Shown here one piece after another: positions 1 to 11,756 of a stretch of 64,000 nucleotides of DNA. Position 1 is the first letter of the stretch. The number at the start of each line of letters is the position of its first letter. The notes beneath the pieces were generated by a model. The model saw only the letters and a list, made by a program, of their open reading frames with translations. It was not told where the DNA came from and ran no database searches. The position numbers were made by a program, and so were the translations under genes. Location: NCBI GenBank assembly GCA_017979445.1, contig CM030718.1, forward strand, positions 16,656,760 through 16,720,759. Direction: 5' to 3'. This DNA comes from Akebia trifoliata (taxonomy: Eukaryota; Streptophyta; Magnoliopsida; Ranunculales; Lardizabalaceae).

Positions 1-405
1 CCAACTTTTCTTTAACCTGTCTATTAGAACTTTGTTTGTGGCTTCAACCTATTTGTTTCCGTGTAGATATTGTGGCGTGGAGAATAATTGTGTTATCACA
101 AGCTCTTTATAAAAATCGTTGATCTGCTCTCTTGCAAATTGTCTCCCATTGTTTGAGACTATAGTGCGTGACAGACCAAATCAACAGATTATATTTTCCA
201 ATGCAAACTTCTGGACCTCTTATTGACAAATTCAAACACGAGGAAATGCTTTTGCCCACTTGATAAAGTAGTCCATTGCTACTAGCAAGAAGGTTAGACT
301 ACCCGGTGCCCTTGGTAGAGGACCTACTAGATTAATCCCCATTCGCAAACAGACAAGGACTGATGAGGGAATTGAGGTTTACTTCTAGCTATTAGATTGT
401 TTTTC
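1..405 (-). pseudogene. E1 integrase catalytic core, N-terminal part
   Basis: Minus-strand translation shows the start of a retroviral-type integrase core: a stretch around INLVGPLPRAPGS followed by FLLVAMDYFIKWAKAFP, which carries the first catalytic Asp region typical of plant gypsy integrases. The zinc-finger half lies at 2165-2664, on the other side of the solo LTR at 411-2164. Stops and frameshifts are present. The rest of the core and the C-terminus run off the left edge of the window. Confidence 0.75.
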
Positions 406-410
406 CATGT

Positions 411-2164
411 TGTAGACACCCCATTTTTGCACTCGTCTGATTAATCAACTCGTCAACCCGATCGCAATGGTTCCCAATGATGGATGTTATTTCCATTGCT
501 TTATTTTGTTACCAGAAATGTTTCAGAAATCCAGATGAGGTATCTCGAACTGATAAAACTGTAGAAATCACGCTACGCTAGGAAAACACGACTCCAAAAA
601 CTTAGAAATCATCATTTTTTAGACAAAAAGAAGTTTTACGATAAAAATCACTAAAATATTGATCAAATTACCAAAAATACCCCTAACATCAAAACAACCC
701 TAGAGCCTACGTTACGCTTAGAAAAACCCATTCAAACACATAAAATAACAAATCGAAATCAAATAAATCATTTCACCAATTTTAACAGAATTTAATAAAA
801 TTACGAAAATACCCCTCATAAAATTCACGATCATTTCACACAAAAAACATCATAAATGGCACAAACCAATATTTCCATTGAATTTCTTACGAAAAATTGA
901 TTCTAAAACATCCTAGAACATTAAAAACCGACTTAAAACGTGAAAAGTCCTCTCCGGGGGCAAAACGATAATTTCACAATTTTCATAATTAAAATTTTTA
1001 AAATTAATAAATAAAATATTGAATAATTAAAGTGAAACATTAACAAAATTAATTTAAAATTTTGAATCAAAGAAATCGATCAATCGGGCTCTCAGGCAAA
1101 ATTATTGAGGGTTCGTAAGATATTTCTTTAAGGACCCCTCCATTTGGGGGTCCAAAGAATTAAAGATATAATAGAGGGGGGTCCTCCAAAAATTTAAAGC
1201 CAATCAAGAAAGAGTAAAGTCAAGGTATTAAAGTCAATCAAGAAAGACTAAAGTCAAAATTAAAATCAATTAAGCAAGACTGAAGTCAAGATATTAAAAG
1301 TCAATCAATTAAGACTAAAGTCAAAATATTAAAAGTTAATCAAATAAGGCCAAAAGTCAAAATTCTAATAGAGTTCTAATTAAATAATAACTCTATTTAA
1401 TAGAGTTCTAACTAAAATACAACTCTACTTAAAATAATTCTAATTAAAACACAACTCTACCTAAAACAATTCTAACTAAAACACAATTCTAATTAAAAGA
1501 ACTCTAATTAAACACTAACTCTATCAAAATCAACTCCTAAAAAAATCTATAAATAGAGGTCCTCACACCCTATTTTCGTATCAAGTCATAAACCCTAAGA
1601 GAAGTAGGTCTAAAAGCCCCCTAGCCTCCCATAAATCCTAGTTTTGGAGTCCCAACTCCTTACCTAACATCCCTCCTTCGATTTTAGCCTAGAAAACACC
1701 TAAAAACCCTTCAAAAACACCTCAAAATCCATTAACAAACTCGAAGAATTCAAATCCAAGAAAGAAGAGATACCTTGCCTCGGAGATCGAAAATCAAATC
1801 CGGAAACAGAATAAAGTAAGAAGTACGGTACAAGGAGTAATTTTTGTCGGATCTGAGGGAACAAAGTCTTTGCTATCGGAAAGGTATAACTTCTTATTTT
1901 TTATTTTATTATTATCTAAGTTTTTTTGGCAATATAACCTATTTGGAAAGTTAGTAGAGATCGACTTTGGCTGGGCGGGGTTGGTACCTAACACCTTCCA
2001 ACCCCGTAACATGATCCCCGAATTCAGTTTTTTCTGTTCTAGATTAGTCATTTATCTGTTTAGAGTCATAGATTGGTTCCTAGACCGTAATAACTAGGTG
2101 GCGACTCCCAAACCTCAATGGTCAAAAGTGGATCCGTGCACCCCGCGGATCGAGGGCGCTTTCA
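411..2164 (+). mobile_element. Solo LTR, family A, with CATGT target duplication
   Basis: It starts TGTAGACACCCC and ends GCGCTTTCA, so it has TG...CA termini. It is flanked by CATGT at 406-410 and 2165-2169, a perfect 5-bp duplication. It is homologous along its length to the 3' LTR of E4 (26,568-28,304). A TATA box (CTATAAATAGA) lies near 1548-1558. Internal tandem motifs (AATCAAG-AAGACT-AAAGTCAA type at about 1195-1345; TCTAATTAAA type at about 1370-1520) are shared with the other copies. No internal region is attached, so it is a solo LTR left by LTR-LTR recombination. It splits the E1 integrase. Confidence 0.93.
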
Positions 2165-2664
2165 CATGTTTTTGACAATTATCACACTGCTTGACGTGCA
2201 GAGCTACGTCTTTTTGCAAGTATGACCAGAAATATCCTTGGAAGAGTACTTTGTGGGACAAAGACCTTGTCTCTAAATGATTCCCACAATCTCCTTCGTG
2301 GATCTCGCTCAGCACGTCCTTTGCCTCTCCTAGCATTAGGCAACGTAGAAGTGGTCGTCTTGCTGATTTTTTGTACAACTTTCCATCTAGGATGTCGTAC
2401 CTCTCTACTCTGCTCTTCATGCATTTTGCTTCCTTTGGATCATCAGGCAACGTTCCTAATTGTAAGAAAGAAAAAAATCGGACTCATCCACCCTTTATCT
2501 CCTATTGCAGCTACCACATTAACCATCTCTGACTCATCTATTGCAGGTCTTTCCTGGTAGCCTAATGGAAATTCTCGTTTGTCTTTTCTTGCCAACATAG
2601 AGGTTATGAAAGCTAGAGTGTTTGCATGTCTGTTGTCTATCCTTGGTATGTGCTCCATTCTCAC
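2165..2664 (-). pseudogene. E1 integrase H2C2 zinc-binding domain and RNase H-INT spacer
   Basis: The minus-strand frame shows the HHCC integrase zinc finger: an upstream His pair around IHEGDCGNHLETRSLS, then HVKQCDNCQKH with the two Cys. The segment 2443-2664 matches the spacer between RNase H and integrase (HIPRIDNRHANTLA: the last RNase H Asp position reads N here, where related elements have AD). The zinc finger ends at the insertion point of the solo LTR. Frame breaks occur near 2450. It is an inactive remnant. Confidence 0.78.
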
Positions 2665-2699
2665 TTCTCCAACTCGAAGTATGACAAACCTAATTTTCT

Positions 2700-3600
2700 C
2701 TAGATAGAGCTGTAACTTGGTATCTCATGCTTCGAACATTCCGTTGAAATGGCTAACTACTAACTGTGAGTCACTATAAATTGTAGCCTCTGTTACCCCC
2801 AACCCTGCCAAGGAATTGAGGCCGAGTAGCATTGTCTCATATTCTACTTCATTGTTTGACTCCCTGAACCCCGGTCTGACTGTTTTTTCTATCTTGGAAC
2901 CATCAAAAGTAATCAGTACTACCCCTATTCCTGATCCTTCCAGGTTTGAATACCCATCCACATAGACTCTCCATCCTAGATGGTTGTTTGCTTATTGCCC
3001 TTCTTTCGCATATAGCTCTTCTACCAACAGATCTTCCTTTTCTTCTACCAGAAAGTCCGCCAAAAAGTCTGCCACTGCTAGGCTTTATAGTAAAACTCTA
3101 GGCTTGCATTCAAGCTTGAACTTTGCTAGCTATACAACCTATTTTGCCATTCTACCCGACCTTTTTATCTTTCATATAATAGACTTCAAGGGGTACTCTG
3201 TGATGACTTGTACTCGATGCGTCTAGAAGTACAATCTCAAGTGCAAAGTCATGTAAACCAAAGCTAAACTCATCTTCTCGATTCTGAAATAGCGTGTTTT
3301 TGCGTTGGTGAAGGTTTTGCTCAGGAAGTAGATGGGTTGTTCTGTTGTTGTTCCTGTCCTGACCAAGACTGAACTGAGCGCGCATTTTTAAATTGTTAGA
3401 TACAGTCCTAGTTCCTTTCCTACTTCTAGTTTGAAGAGTATAAGCAATCGACCCAAGAATTTCTTCAACTCTACAAAGGCTCGTTCACATTCCTCTGTAT
3501 ACTCAAACTTGGTGTTCTTCTACAATAACTAGTATAGAGGCTTGCATTTATCTGAAGACTTGGATATGAATTTGTTAAGGGCTGCAACCTTTCCTACCAA
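2700..3600 (-). pseudogene. E1 RNase H region (Ty3-type remnant plus archaeal-type RNase H)
   Basis: The minus frame at 2725-2961 begins in the RNase H fold: YVDGYSNLEGSG (first Asp), NNEVEYETMLLGL (Glu) and IYSDSQLVV (second Asp). This is the extra archaeal-type RNase H placed after the Ty3-type one in the Tat lineage. The older RNase H/connection domain lies at about 2990-3600 and is badly frameshifted. Three of four catalytic acids are visible in order; the fourth falls in the next segment and is changed. Confidence 0.75.
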
Positions 3601-4579
3601 CTTTTGGACTTGTTTTTTATTTTTGGGGAGGGCATCTCTAGTAGTGCTCTAATCTGGTCCAGGTTAACTTCCATACCTCTCTTCATAACAAGGTAGCCTA
3701 AGAACTTTCCTGTTGTTAATGTAAAAGTGCACTTTTTCGGATTGAGCTTCATCCCAACTTTTCTTACTCACGAAAAGACCTCATCTAGCTTAGCAACGTG
3801 ATCTTCCTTCTTCTTACTCTTCACCAATAAGTCATCGAAACAGACTTTTGTGACCTCCCTTAATAGATCTCTAAAGAACTTTGTTATTAACTTCTGGTAA
3901 GTTGTTCCTGCGTTTTTCAGCCCGGAAAACATAACTTTGTAACAGTAAAGCCCTCGCTCGATGATGAAAGTTGTCTTCTCTCGGTCTACTAAGATAAGTT
4001 GTATATGATTGTTGCCTGAATAGCTATCTATGAAGGACAACCTTTCGTGACCTGAAGTCGCATCTAGCAACTGGTATATCCTTGGTATAGGGAAGCTATC
4101 CTTAGGGCAGGCCTTATTTAGGTTTGTAAAGTCAATACAAACTCTAACTTTCCCATTCTTCTTTGGCACTGCCACTATATTTGATATCCAATTAGGAAAC
4201 TACACTTTCTTAATAAAGCCTGCTCTAATCAACTTGCTCATCTCCTCGTTTACCACTTCTCTAAATTGAAGTGTTAATCTCTTTAGCTTCTATTTTACTG
4301 GCTTGATAGCTAATTCCACGTTCAAATTGTGGCAAATCACTTTGGGGTTGATCCCAGGAATTTCTTCTATGGACTAGGCAAAAACATCACGATTCCTCCT
4401 CAAGCAGTATGTTATCCCTTTCAACTTTGTTCCTACCCCAATCTACCTACCTTCTCTTACATCCACCATCTGGATGTTTTCTAAGTATGGTAGTTCTCCA
4501 GGCTCGATTTTCTCCCATTGTAATTGCTATTGTTGGACGTTCTCTTTGGAAAACTCTTCCTTATCTAGTGTACACACAT
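3601..4579 (-). pseudogene. E1 reverse transcriptase
   Basis: The longest clean piece (3768-4175) has the RT landmarks: PKKNGKVRVCIDFTNLNKA, CPKDSFPIP, SFIDSYSG, FSGLKNAGTTYQ and a catalytic-loop motif. The loop reads CFDD where related elements have YVDD, so the aromatic residue is lost although both Asp remain. An in-frame TAG just upstream, near 4200, separates the fingers segment. The connection region continues below 3768 with frameshifts. It is not functional. Confidence 0.85.
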
Positions 4580-4584
4580 GGGCT

Positions 4585-6146
4585 TGAAAGCGTCCTCAAT
4601 TCGTGGGGTGTCCGAATCCGCTTTTGATTTTTGAGGTTTCGGAGTTGCCACCTAGTTATTACGGTCTAGGAACCGAACATTGACTCGAAACGAATAAACA
4701 AACAACTAATCTACTAAAAATTATTGAGTCCGGGGATTACATTACGGGGTTGGAAGGTATTAGGCACCAACCCCGCTCGGCAAATGCCGGTCTCTACTAA
4801 TTTTCAAAAATGATTACATTGCTAAAAATACCTAAATAATAATAATAATAATAATAAAAGAAATATATTTACCTTTGCAACGCAACGCTTTTATTCCCTT
4901 AGATTTGATAGAATAGCTCCTCGTATAGTACTCCTCATTTCGTTCTGTCACCGAATTCGCTTCAGACCTCCAAGACGAAGTACCTCCTTAGATCTGAATA
5001 TTTTTTATTTGTTTATGGATTTCTAGGTGTTTTTTAGGGGTTTTTAAGTGTTTTTTGAGTTAAAGTTGGGGTATGGATGTTAGGTAAGGAGTTAGGACTT
5101 CAAAATTAGGGTTTATGTAAGGCTAGGGAAGCTTTTTAACCTACTTTTCTTAGGATTTATTTTTTTATACGAAAATAGGTTGTAAGGACCCTTTTTTATA
5201 GATTTTTTTAAAGTACTTTTTAAATAGAGTTAGTGTTTAATTATAATTATTTTAGATATAATTAGTGTTTAATTAGAATTATTTTTAAATAGAGTTAGTG
5301 TTTAATTAGAATTACATTAAATAGTTTTATAGTTAATTAGAATTCTATTAGATAGTTTTAGAATTTAATTAGGTTTCTTTTAGATAGTTTTAGAGTTTAA
5401 TTAGAATTCTATTAGAGTTTTGACTTTGGTCTTATTAGATTGATTAGGGTTTTGACTTTAGTCTTAGTTGATTGACTAGAATTTAGGGTTTTGACTTTAG
5501 TCTTACTTGATTGAATTTAATTTTAATTAGAATTTCACTTATATTAATTAATATTTTAATTATTAATTTCAGAATTTTTAATTGTAAAATTACCATTTTG
5601 GCTTCGGAGAGGACTTTTTGCGTTTTAAATCATTTTTCAATGTTCGAAGATATTTTAGAATTGATTTTTTGTAAGGAATTCAATGAGAATATTGGTTTGT
5701 GTCATTTATGAAAATTTTTGTGTGAAATGGTCGTGAACTTTATGAAAGGCATTTTCGTAATTTTATCAAATTTTATGAAAATTGGCGAAATGATTTATTT
5801 GGTTTCGATTTGTTGTTTTATGTGTTTGAAAGGGTTTTCCTAAGCGTAATGTAGGCTCTAGGGATGTTTTGAGGTTAGGGGTATTTTGGTAATTTGATCA
5901 TTTTTTAGTGATTTTTATCGTGAAACTTCTTTTTGTCTGAAAATGATGATTTCTAGGCTTTTGAGGTTATATTTTCCTAGTGTAGCATAGTTTCTAGGTT
6001 TTGTTAATTTGAGATACCTTATCTGAATTTCTGGAACATATCTAGCAACAAAATATAGCAATGGAATAATCATCCATCATTGGGAACTGTTGCAATCGGG
6101 TTGACAAGTTGATTAATCAGGCGAGTGCAAAAATGGGGTATCTACA
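4585..6146 (-). mobile_element. Solo LTR, family A, minus orientation, with GGGCT target duplication
   Basis: On the plus strand it runs from TGAAAGCG to GGGGTATCTACA, the reverse complement of family A termini. GGGCT at 4580-4584 and 6147-6151 is a perfect 5-bp duplication. It is shorter (1562 bp) and more diverged than the copies at 411 and 26,568, so probably an older insertion. The TATA box region near 5195-5210 is changed. It separates E1 RT from E1 protease. Confidence 0.9.
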
Positions 6147-6151
6147 GGGCT

Positions 6152-6560
6152 ACTACCTGATCTCCTCTTATATCCCACATCCTTTGCAGTATTGGGAATC
6201 TCAAGACCTCGTAGTACGTTGAACGTACGACCCTTATCTCATGGGTCTACCATCTACCTAGTATGGCATTGTATGGAGAACTTGCTTCGACAAACATAAA
6301 TCTGATCATCAAGATTATTAATCCTGCCTACACAAGCAAAACTATTTTTTCCCATGGTTGGTTTGTCCTTTTTATCAAACCCAATGAAAGTACCTCTTGC
6401 CTGGGTGAGCACACTTCTGCTAAGACCCATCTTTAGAAAATTTGAAATGTACAAGATGTCGACAGAACTACCGTTGTCAATCAACACCCTTTTGAGAGTG
6501 AAGGTACCTGCCTAGAGGGTTACCACCAGTACATCATAATGGAGTCTCACTACCCCTTCA
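6152..6560 (-). pseudogene. E1 retroviral aspartic protease
   Basis: The minus frame (6254-6487) starts MLIDNGSSVDILY, the Asp-x-Gly-Ser active-site loop of retropepsin-like proteases in the Tat lineage. LTQARGTFIGFD follows, as expected in the flap region. Only about 78 residues are open, and it is cut from RT by the solo LTR at 4585-6146. In an intact element it would cleave the Gag-Pol polyprotein inside the particle. Confidence 0.75.
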
Positions 6561-7990
6561 AATCTTTATCCATAAAAGCCATGGTCTGCACTCTATAGGG
6601 CTCCGTCTACTCTCGTTGCCTCATGTTCCTTTTGTTAACCCTATTCAGGCCTGACCTTCTATTTTCCAACATAAGGACATGTATAACTACTGTCCTTCCA
6701 TCTTATTCTTCAACGGGCGGTTGGTCAGGCCTCTGATTCCTGTCTTGAGGTGGATTCTTTCTCTATCTTTTGGGCAAGTACCTTAGTCTGCCCTACTCTG
6801 CCAACCTCTATAGAAATCTTTTCAATGCCTAGCACCTATTGGTAGTATGTGTCTGTACTTTGTGATACTCACAATATCGTTTATCTTGATTTATCTAATC
6901 TCAAAAAAGTGGTACTGGCCATTCAAAGTAAGGCTCGTTTACCATGAGCGATAATATTTTACTAAGAGGCATAAATAAATGTCCCCTCTCTTTTCCGCTC
7001 CCTATCCTACTCGAGCGATCTCTTCCTGCTCTGCTGTTGTGGCTGATGCTACTTGCTGGGTTTCACCATATCATGTATTACTTTGTTCTTCCCGACTGAG
7101 TTTTGTGGATCATCCTCCAATCTAATGTATTTTCTATTCTTTTAAACAATTTTTTTCATGTTTCTGGTCTCCTTTTCACAAAAGGCCTATACAACCCTAT
7201 GCTAGATAGCATAGAGTTCCTAAAAGCCACTACAGTCGTTCTCTCGTCGCAACTCTCTAGGGACATCACTTCTTCCTTGAACCTCCTTATGAAATCTCCG
7301 AGGTTTTTTCCAGATTGCATTCTCATGTTGAATAGAGCAACCAAGTCTCTACTACTCTTTCTGTTGCCAATGTATCGTGTTACAAAGGTAGTGCAAAGCT
7401 CCTCAAAATAAGCTATTGATCTACACAACAATCTATGGAATCAAGTTAGTATGTTTCCCTGCAAACTAGAAGGAAACAACCTACACATTAAGCCTTCATT
7501 TCTTTCCCACAGTATAAGCATTTGTTGAAAATAGAACAAGTACTCTACTAGGTCCTTCATCCCAGAGTAAGAGGTGAAACATAGTGGCACAAACTTCTTC
7601 AGGATTTCTTTTGCTAATATTTCCACTGTAAAGGGTGACTTATGAATTCGCCTGACAGCTTGCACTGTTACCGTGCCAATATCTGCACTTCTCATCATCC
7701 ATTTATCCTTCTGGATCATCTCTCTGATCTCCTTTTGAATTAAACCCATTATGGGCTCTACTCGAATAGTTGCAGTGGCTACTTTTGTTTTTCCTTCTCC
7801 AATTGGGATCAACGGTTGAGAACTTTCTTCTACATTTGAAACGCGATCATCTCCTCCAAGAGACTAAGGATCTCTTAGTGGAAGATCTTGTCTTGCTAGC
7901 TGTTGGTTTTCAAGACGCTAATTTAAGTTTCGATTCTGTTCAACTAAGTCATCCATCTTCTTCTGCATTTCCTCATGTTGTTTCTCCATG
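6561..7990 (-). pseudogene. E1 gag, main part
   Basis: The segment at 7156-7431 carries a retrotransposon Gag motif: FVTRYIGNRKSSRDL, LFNMRMQSGKNLGDFIRRF, FKEEVMSLE. A Cys/His-bearing stretch (KRYCEYHKVQTH) lies near 6860-6890 and probably derives from the Gag C-terminal knuckle region. The segments 7441-7812 and 7918-7990 (EKQHEEMQKKMDDLVEQ, coiled-coil-like) are N-terminal Gag. Several frameshifts separate them. The first codons continue across the solo LTR into 9922 to about 10,035. Confidence 0.72.
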
Positions 7991-7995
7991 GCTTC

Positions 7996-9921
7996 TGTAG
8001 ACACCCTAATTTGCACGAACCCATTAGGAAAATCCAAATTTCTTCCAATTGATTTCGATTTAGAACTCAAGATTTTCGACGATCCCGCATTGCCACGTGT
8101 CATCATTTTTCATGCATACATGCATCATACCACATAGTTTGCATGCTCAACCTTGTCCCTAACCTACTCTCAATTCGTATTCATTCTCCATTAACCGATC
8201 CATCACCCATACCATAACCAAGGTCCATTTCCTCCTCCAACCTAACCCATTTCCATATCCAAACTCAACACCAAGTCTATACCCAAACCTACCACCAAGT
8301 CCCTCCGAAGCCCAAACCCAAGTTCATATTCCAAACCTAAGTCCATATCCTAAATCCAAATCCAAGTCCAAAACCTAAGTCCATATCTTAAATCCAAAGC
8401 AAGTCCAACCTAAGCCCAAGACAAAATCCATTCTCTAAGCCCAATACCAAACCCACTCCAAGTCCATTCTCTCACCCTTTCATAAGATGACACATGTTGA
8501 TACCTCATAAGCCCCCAATGCCCAATGCATCATCTAATTGGAGGGTCAACTTTTCTTTTGTAAAAACTCAAGAATGCCCTTCTCAAAAAGTTTAGTCAAA
8601 CCAAAAATGTTATTTGATCTTTAGTAATAATCCATAAAGGTAAGAGAACTTCCCATTATGCCCTCAAAAGGTGGGAATCTTCAAGTACATACATGGAGTT
8701 CTCCCATTGGTCCATTTCAAAATTATACTTCCACCCTTGCTTTATTTGTTATTTACAAATGAACCAAGATCTACTTTTCACCTACCAATTCACCTTGACA
8801 CATGTCATGCTCCCATTCACCCTCCCAAAAGTACTTTTGTTCTCCCATTGTTCCATTTCAAAAATTATACTTCCACCCTTGCTTTATTTGTTATTTACAA
8901 ATGAACCAAGATCTACTTTTTACCTACCACTCCACCTTTACACATGTCACTCCCTTATTCATCCTCCCAAAAGTACTTTTGTTCTCTCACCTCTATTTAC
9001 CAAAAAAATCAAAGATCAAAGAATGCTTTTAGGGTTTCTTCACAAATGTCATCTTTACCCTCATACAAATGGAAAATCCAAAAAGAAATAACCTAAACCT
9101 TATGTTCATTCTCATTATTTTTAGGGTTGGACCACTTTATCCCCAAAAGATCTCCAAAAACTCTATAAATATCCTCATTTTCTAATAACAATTCATGCTC
9201 TCAAGCCCCCATCTCTCAACCTAAAACTCTACCAAAATCTCTACTCATCTCTCAACTTCCAACCTTCAACTCTCTCAACCCTTAACTATATCCTTCAACT
9301 CTCAAGTTCATTACTCAAGCTCAATGTACACTATGCACACACCTCACACATGTTTGGCTATGATGAAGAAATGTGTAACTCTCTTGATGGGGTTAAAACA
9401 CTAAGTTTCTAGCTAAACATGCATGCATTAAGGTTATGGATCTAAGGGTATTCCATCCATGGAATTTCTCTAAAATCCTGAACCAACATCTCAACTCATG
9501 CAAAAGTGTGTTGGCTCCATAGAATGTCTTCTTCCATAAGATATTTCTTATGTCAACACCAACATCAAATCCTCTTCTAAAGAGATACATACACACCATG
9601 TGCACCCACCCACTTCATGCATCACATGCACCTTACTTGTTATATTATTCTTTTCAAAAATGGCCAAATCTAAAGGTAACCACCTTAGGTGGAGAGAATG
9701 GGGTGCTTAACACCTTCCCCATTCTCTAACCGAATCCCCTTACTTAGATCTTAGGTAGACCATACATTTTCCATGATTGAGAGTCACTACAATGCCATAA
9801 AAAAATAATTTTCAAAATAATCGATTCGGGTGCCCATTCACACCCATTTACAAAAAGAATGGTGGCGACTCCAAACCACGTAGCATTGAGGTTCAAAAAA
9901 TGAACATTTCTCATGTCTACA
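7996..9921 (+). mobile_element. Solo LTR, family B, with GCTTC target duplication
   Basis: It starts TGTAGACACCCTAATTTGC and ends CATGTCTACA, giving an exact 8-bp inverted terminus (TGTAGACA/TGTCTACA). GCTTC at 7991-7995 and 9922-9926 is the target duplication. It matches, in reverse complement, the 3' LTR of E3 (47,917-49,852) with nearly equal length (1926 and 1936 bp). A TATA box (TATAAATA) lies at 9164-9171. It interrupts the E1 gag N-terminus. Confidence 0.93.
8699..8980 (+). repeat. 141-bp tandem duplication inside the family B solo LTR
   Basis: The block starting CTCCCATTGGTCCATTTC at 8701 recurs at 8842 (CTCCCATTGTTCCATTTC), a period of 141 bp. A third, partial copy is suggested by CTCCCAAAAGTACTTTTG at about 8965. 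The matching LTR of E3 (47,917-49,852) appears to have fewer copies, so the copy number varies within the family. It lies in the U3 part, upstream of the TATA box. Confidence 0.7.
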
Positions 9922-10039
9922 GCTTCTAATATTACCAAGAGTTGGCATCTGTTGTAGGTATTGCGAATGGAGGTGCATTAACTTCGGTGGTTGTAGTGGA
10001 TCTCTCTATTATTTCGATTGAAATCAATATGCTATTGGG

Positions 10040-10057
10040 TTCCCACAGATGGCACCA
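10040..10057 (-). promoter_or_regulatory. E1 primer-binding site
   Basis: The minus strand reads TGGTGCCATCTGTGGGAA, starting TGG as a tRNA-primer complement should. It lies 4 nt from the LTR end at 10,062. This TGGxGCC-xTCTGTGGGAA sequence is the usual one of Tat-lineage elements. It fixes the LTR boundary and the orientation of E1. Confidence 0.75.
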
Positions 10058-10061
10058 GACT

Positions 10062-10790
10062 TGTGTGGTCCGATTTTGGTTGACAGTGCTGATGGACTCT
10101 GCCTCACGGATCCGCAATTGTTCCTGTTACCTCCCTCCTTATACCAGCGTGGTACCTGCCAAAAACACTTCAACGCTCAAGTTAGAGAAATCGAGGAATA
10201 ATCTAACAAACATGTTAGACTTCCAATTCGTCATAATATCATTTTCCTCTATGCTAATTGTGCTATTTATGGATCCTTCCTTCTAATCAGGATTTTTCCT
10301 TTGCACGAGAGGGATCCGAGGGAATCCCCTAATTCTTTGGATCCTAAATGAAATGGGGATCTTTTAGATTGGATATACTATATTGGGGAGATCTCTTCCA
10401 AGATCTCTGGGCTTAACGTACACATATCAGGATTACGGGTATTCTTTGACCAAGTCTGCCCTACTTGGCATACCAGGTCTTATTCAGTGTTGTGCTGTCC
10501 TTCTAACCAAACCAGTGCTATCTACTTTGACTTGCCCTATTGCTGGGTAGCGTTTGTATGCTTATTTACGCATGGTACCACTTAATCAGCCTGGACACGT
10601 GTACGGACTAGATAACTGCCTAATTATTTCCCTCTATAGAAACAAATTGTCATTTGGGCATCTAAGCATTCTTCATTTTGGGAACCATTCGGCATTAGTC
10701 ATTTTATCAAATATTTCACCCTACAAAAGACAAGCATCTAATATGGAGCAATCCCATAGATGAAATCATCTAAAACACTAAAACATGTGC
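10062..10790 (-). mobile_element. E1 5' LTR, outer end uncertain
   Basis: It abuts the primer-binding site. On the minus strand the U5 part carries TTGAGCGTTGAAGTG and GGCAGGTACCACGC, a block I associate with Retand-type LTR R/U5 regions. A TATA-like CATAAATAG (minus) lies near 10,263-10,271, about 200 bp from the LTR end. A CACGTG box is at about 10,597. The outer TG end was not identified; 10,790 is a guess based on where sequence character changes. ORFs here are chance. Confidence 0.6.
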
Positions 10791-11756
10791 TCACTTACAT
10801 TGTTTAAACAATTATCACGACCTCCCTGTTGGTTTATCAATAATTGGAAAGATATCCCTGCATTTTAACAAAATCTGAGAGAGTTTTCTCTCCAACATCT
10901 TCTTGTATCCCTCTATACAACTCTCCAAGTTGTGAAGACTCTCCCTCAAACTGCAACTCTCTCTCATTCTCCCTCTCCTTCCTTTCTCATACACTGAATC
11001 CTAATCACCCTTTTAGGGCCTCACGATTGAACCTGGATCATCCAAATCCAATTGAAGAAGTAGTATTATAGCCATAGGAAATCTTGGTAAATCTCTCTCT
11101 CTTATTTTTGAGATAGTTCAAATCCTAATTTTTCAAATTTATGTAACATGAGGAAAATAATAAAATAGATTTAGAATCAAAACCCACTCTTCAAATAAAT
11201 CCAATTTATCTGTTAAAAGAACCAATTTTTTTGCCTTTTTTATCTTAATTTTTATTGATCTTGTATGTAGATTAGCCTCAAGTTTCAGGGTTCTTTCTTT
11301 TCAGATTGTTAAGAGTTTTAATTGATGAAGATGGATTCTGAAGATATCAATGAGCTATCCTAATAGATAAAACAAAAATTTTAATAAGGTGTCTTCGAAC
11401 AATTTATAGTAAAAAAAAACTTAAGAAAATAAATTGAAAAGAAAAAAATTATGTAAATTACGTGATGCCGCTACCCTTGCTATTGTAAACATAGAGAGTG
11501 ACTTTTTTCAAAATCAATGTTATCTTGTACTTTGTAGAAGAAAAGAAGGTACCCAAGAGCATTACAACTTTTCTTGAAGTTAACATTAAAATTAAACCAT
11601 AAGAGGAAAAGAGAAGAAAAAAAATTGGAAATAATAATAATAATAAAGTCATAATTTGAATTCTCACAAAGCTGTGGCTAATTCTGCTAGAAACTTTCAG
11701 ACTCTTCAAAAACCATTGTCACAAGTTCACACTAACGAAGTTTGTCTCGCTGCAAA
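10791..11756. other. Leader/intron-like sequence before the pyrophosphorylase pseudogene; no ORF recognised
   Basis: A pyrimidine-rich CTCTCTC stretch (about 10,870-10,990) is followed by AT-rich DNA with splice-like signals (GGTAAATCTC near 11,087; TTCTTTTCAGATTG near 11,300). It could be the 5' untranslated exon and first intron of the gene fragment at 12,230-12,705, but no coding homology was seen to prove it. Confidence 0.3.

Larger units (their letters stand above)
1..10790 (-). mobile_element. E1: decayed Tat-lineage Ty3/gypsy retrotransposon (Retand-like), 3' end outside window
   Basis: Reading the minus strand from high to low coordinates gives 5' LTR, primer-binding site, gag, protease, RT, RNase H, integrase zinc finger and integrase core. 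This is the Ty3/gypsy order. The archaeal-type RNase H after RT and the Gag style point to the Tat lineage. Three unrelated LTR insertions (411-2164, 4585-6146, 7996-9921) interrupt the frame, and removing each with one copy of its 5-bp duplication rejoins E1. All coding parts have stops or frameshifts, so it is non-autonomous. The 3' LTR would lie left of base 1. The outer boundary of the 5' LTR was not found, so the right coordinate is approximate. Confidence 0.8.

Noticed and set aside
8671..9091. Three overlapping plus-strand ORFs in the family B LTR
   Set aside because: Readings of the 141-bp duplication in U3, repeated in multiple frames without protein-like conservation.
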